Origin: Promethearchaeota archaeon
GTDB taxonomy: Archaea > Asgardarchaeota > Lokiarchaeia > Sigyniarchaeales > SOKP01
Assembly: GCA_019058245.1 (NCBI GenBank)
Contig: JAHPZJ010000014.1
Span: 1-64,000 of the forward strand
Direction of reading: 5' to 3'
Length of the DNA: 64,000 bases
Position 1 is the first letter of the stretch. Each line of letters opens with the position of its first letter. Below, one piece after another: positions 62,842-64,000 of this stretch. A model generated the notes under the pieces. It was not told the DNA's origin. It searched no databases and was given only the letters and a program-made list of their open reading frames with translations. Position numbers and translations under genes: made by a program.

Positions 62842-63588
62842 ATGACGAGACATGGAGGTCAAAAAACGTTAAAAAGACTAAATACACCCGTTTTCTTACA
62901 AATTAAAAGAAAACATGGTACATTTTTTGTTAAACCAGCTGCAGGTCCACATCCTAGCAGATTTTGTTTACCACTTCTACATATTATTAGAGACATTCTC
63001 AAGATTGTTGAAAATCATAACGAAGCAAAAAAATTAATTGTAGCAGGACAGTTTAAAGTTGATGGAAAAGTAGTGAGAGATAAAGCTTATCCCCTAGGTC
63101 TAATGGATGTATTATCCATCAAAAAATTAAATAAACATTATAGAATATTACCAGATTCTCATCATGGATTAATTCTACATGAGATTTCTGAACAAGAGAG
63201 TGTTTTCAAATTGTGCAGGATAAATAATAAAAAAACTGTAAAGAGAGGACATATACAGTTAAATCTGCATGATGGAAGAAATATCTTGATTAAAATTAAT
63301 GATCCCAGAAATCCAAAAGAAGACACATATCAACGTATGGATGTCTTAAAGATTTCAATCCCAGATCAAGAGATTCTTAAAGTTTTAAGGTTTAAGGAAA
63401 ATAATAATGCAATTATTATGTCTGGAAAAAATATTGGTCAAGTTGGAAAAATTATATCCATTTTGAAAAGATTTGGACCAAAGGCTAGTACAGTTTCAAT
63501 TCAACATAACGGAAGTCATACTGAAACTCTATATGATTATACGTTTGTTTTAGGAGAAGACCAACTAGAAATTTCAATACCAGAATGA
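62842..63588 (+). CDS. Ribosomal protein eS4
   Basis: 248 residues, archaeal/eukaryal eS4. LKRLNTPVF, KPAAGPHPSRFCLPLLHIIRDIL, the S4-like KKLIVAGQFKVDGKVVRDKAYPLGLMDV (about 75-105) and the KOW-like GKNIGQVGKIISIL near 195-210. Last recognisable gene of the ribosomal block; uL5, its usual neighbour, is not next. Followed by a 263-bp spacer with no clear feature. Confidence 0.96.
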   Translation: MTRHGGQKTLKRLNTPVFLQIKRKHGTFFVKPAAGPHPSRFCLPLLHIIRDILKIVENHNEAKKLIVAGQFKVDGKVVRDKAYPLGLMDVLSIKKLNKHYRILPDSHHGLILHEISEQESVFKLCRINNKKTVKRGHIQLNLHDGRNILIKINDPRNPKEDTYQRMDVLKISIPDQEILKVLRFKENNNAIIMSGKNIGQVGKIISILKRFGPKASTVSIQHNGSHTETLYDYTFVLGEDQLEISIPE

Positions 63589-63851
63589 ATATATAAGAAT
63601 CAAAAGAATTTTAATTATTTATACAAATAAAAATATTTAATTTCCCTCCTAATAGGAATAACAAAAATATTTTTCCTATATTGCTTAAAAATATTAAAGT
63701 TATTTGAGGTAAACTAAAGGTTTATTATTAACCTAAAACTTATTATAGCATAATAATGAAATAAGGGAGGGCATTCCCAAAATCTATTCGAATTTTTACA
63801 GATATAGTATATTTATTCAACAAATTAATATTAATTTATGATAATTTCAAG

Positions 63852-64000
63852 ATGAATCATCAAAAAATAGGCAAATTAATTAATTATTCAAATAAAACCA
63901 TTGAGATTGAAAATAGTAACCGTATTGCTATTGTTAAGGTTAAGGATTATAATCCTGAAAATGTTCGAAGTGGATTATTAAGAATCATAGAATTGTTAAA
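63852..64000 (+). CDS. Partial CDS running off the window, not recognised
   Basis: From the ATG at 63852 the frame stays open to the window end (49 full codons: MNHQKIGKLINYSNKTIEIE and so on). It is not uL5 and I do not recognise it. Coding by openness and composition only. Confidence 0.45.
   Translation, partial: MNHQKIGKLINYSNKTIEIENSNRIAIVKVKDYNPENVRSGLLRIIELL

Noticed and set aside
63589..63851. Possible structured RNA after eS4, with short inverted repeats such as AGGTT/AACCT
   Set aside because: Arms are five bases at most and no known RNA signature was seen.

Overview
This is a very AT-rich archaeal chromosome segment that looks like an Asgard archaeon, most likely of the Lokiarchaeia type (lineage inferred, no phylogeny run). 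Archaeal markers are a ribosomal protein block with archaeal gene order (uS19, uL22, uS3, uL29, RNase P Rpp29, uS17, uL14, uL24, eS4), Sec61 beta, MptE, Trm1, type II methionine aminopeptidase and RadA/RadB-like ATPases. Asgard-type eukaryotic signature proteins are a ribophorin I-like protein, an OST3/OSTC-like protein, a Roadblock protein, V4R/TRAPP-like proteins, an RPC34-like protein and a RING/PHD-like zinc domain. No insertion sequence, prophage, CRISPR array or rRNA gene was found, and one tRNA gene was found.

Layout: 0-6.6 kb is a MoxR-type ATPase cluster with DUF58 and membrane partners and two small tandem paralogues. 6.6-11.8 kb (minus strand) is a tight five-gene run joining a LipS-type lipoyl-synthase pair and a lipoate ligase to CofE-nitroreductase and CofD of F420 synthesis. 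12-18 kb holds a bacterial-type LeuRS, a longin-like protein, a full-length triosephosphate isomerase, an HdrC-like protein and a thioredoxin. 18.2-22.1 kb carries V4R/TRAPP-like proteins, an orphan and a Roadblock protein. 22.3-33.1 kb has Map, DUF354, MazG, Sec61 beta back to back with ribophorin I, a Trm112-like protein, an intron-containing tRNA-Gln, a GlcNAc-1-phosphate transferase, an M48 protease and a UbiA prenyltransferase. 33.3-40.3 kb is a peptide-type ABC importer. 40.4-58.9 kb is mixed housekeeping: proteases, RNA methyltransferases, RecA-family ATPases, a RuvC-like protein, MptE, GcvH, OST3/OSTC-like, PepD, ferredoxin, ribokinase and cupin. 59.1-63.6 kb is the ribosomal block.

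How the genes work together: Sec61 beta, ribophorin I-like, OST3/OSTC-like and the AglH/Alg7-type transferase outline a translocation and N-glycosylation apparatus closer to the eukaryotic OST than is usual in archaea. The LipS pair and ligase would assemble the lipoyl group needed by GcvH, 40 kb away. Trm1, Trm112-like, FtsJ, TlyA, RNase P Rpp29 and the spliced tRNA form an RNA-maturation theme. The most notable observations are the divergent Sec61 beta/ribophorin I pair, the OST3/OSTC-like protein, a strict bulge-helix-bulge intron in the T-loop of tRNA-Gln, the RPC34-like protein with an added zinc finger, and the lipoate/F420 operon containing an FbiB-like fusion. All family assignments are by eye from sequence motifs; no database search was made.
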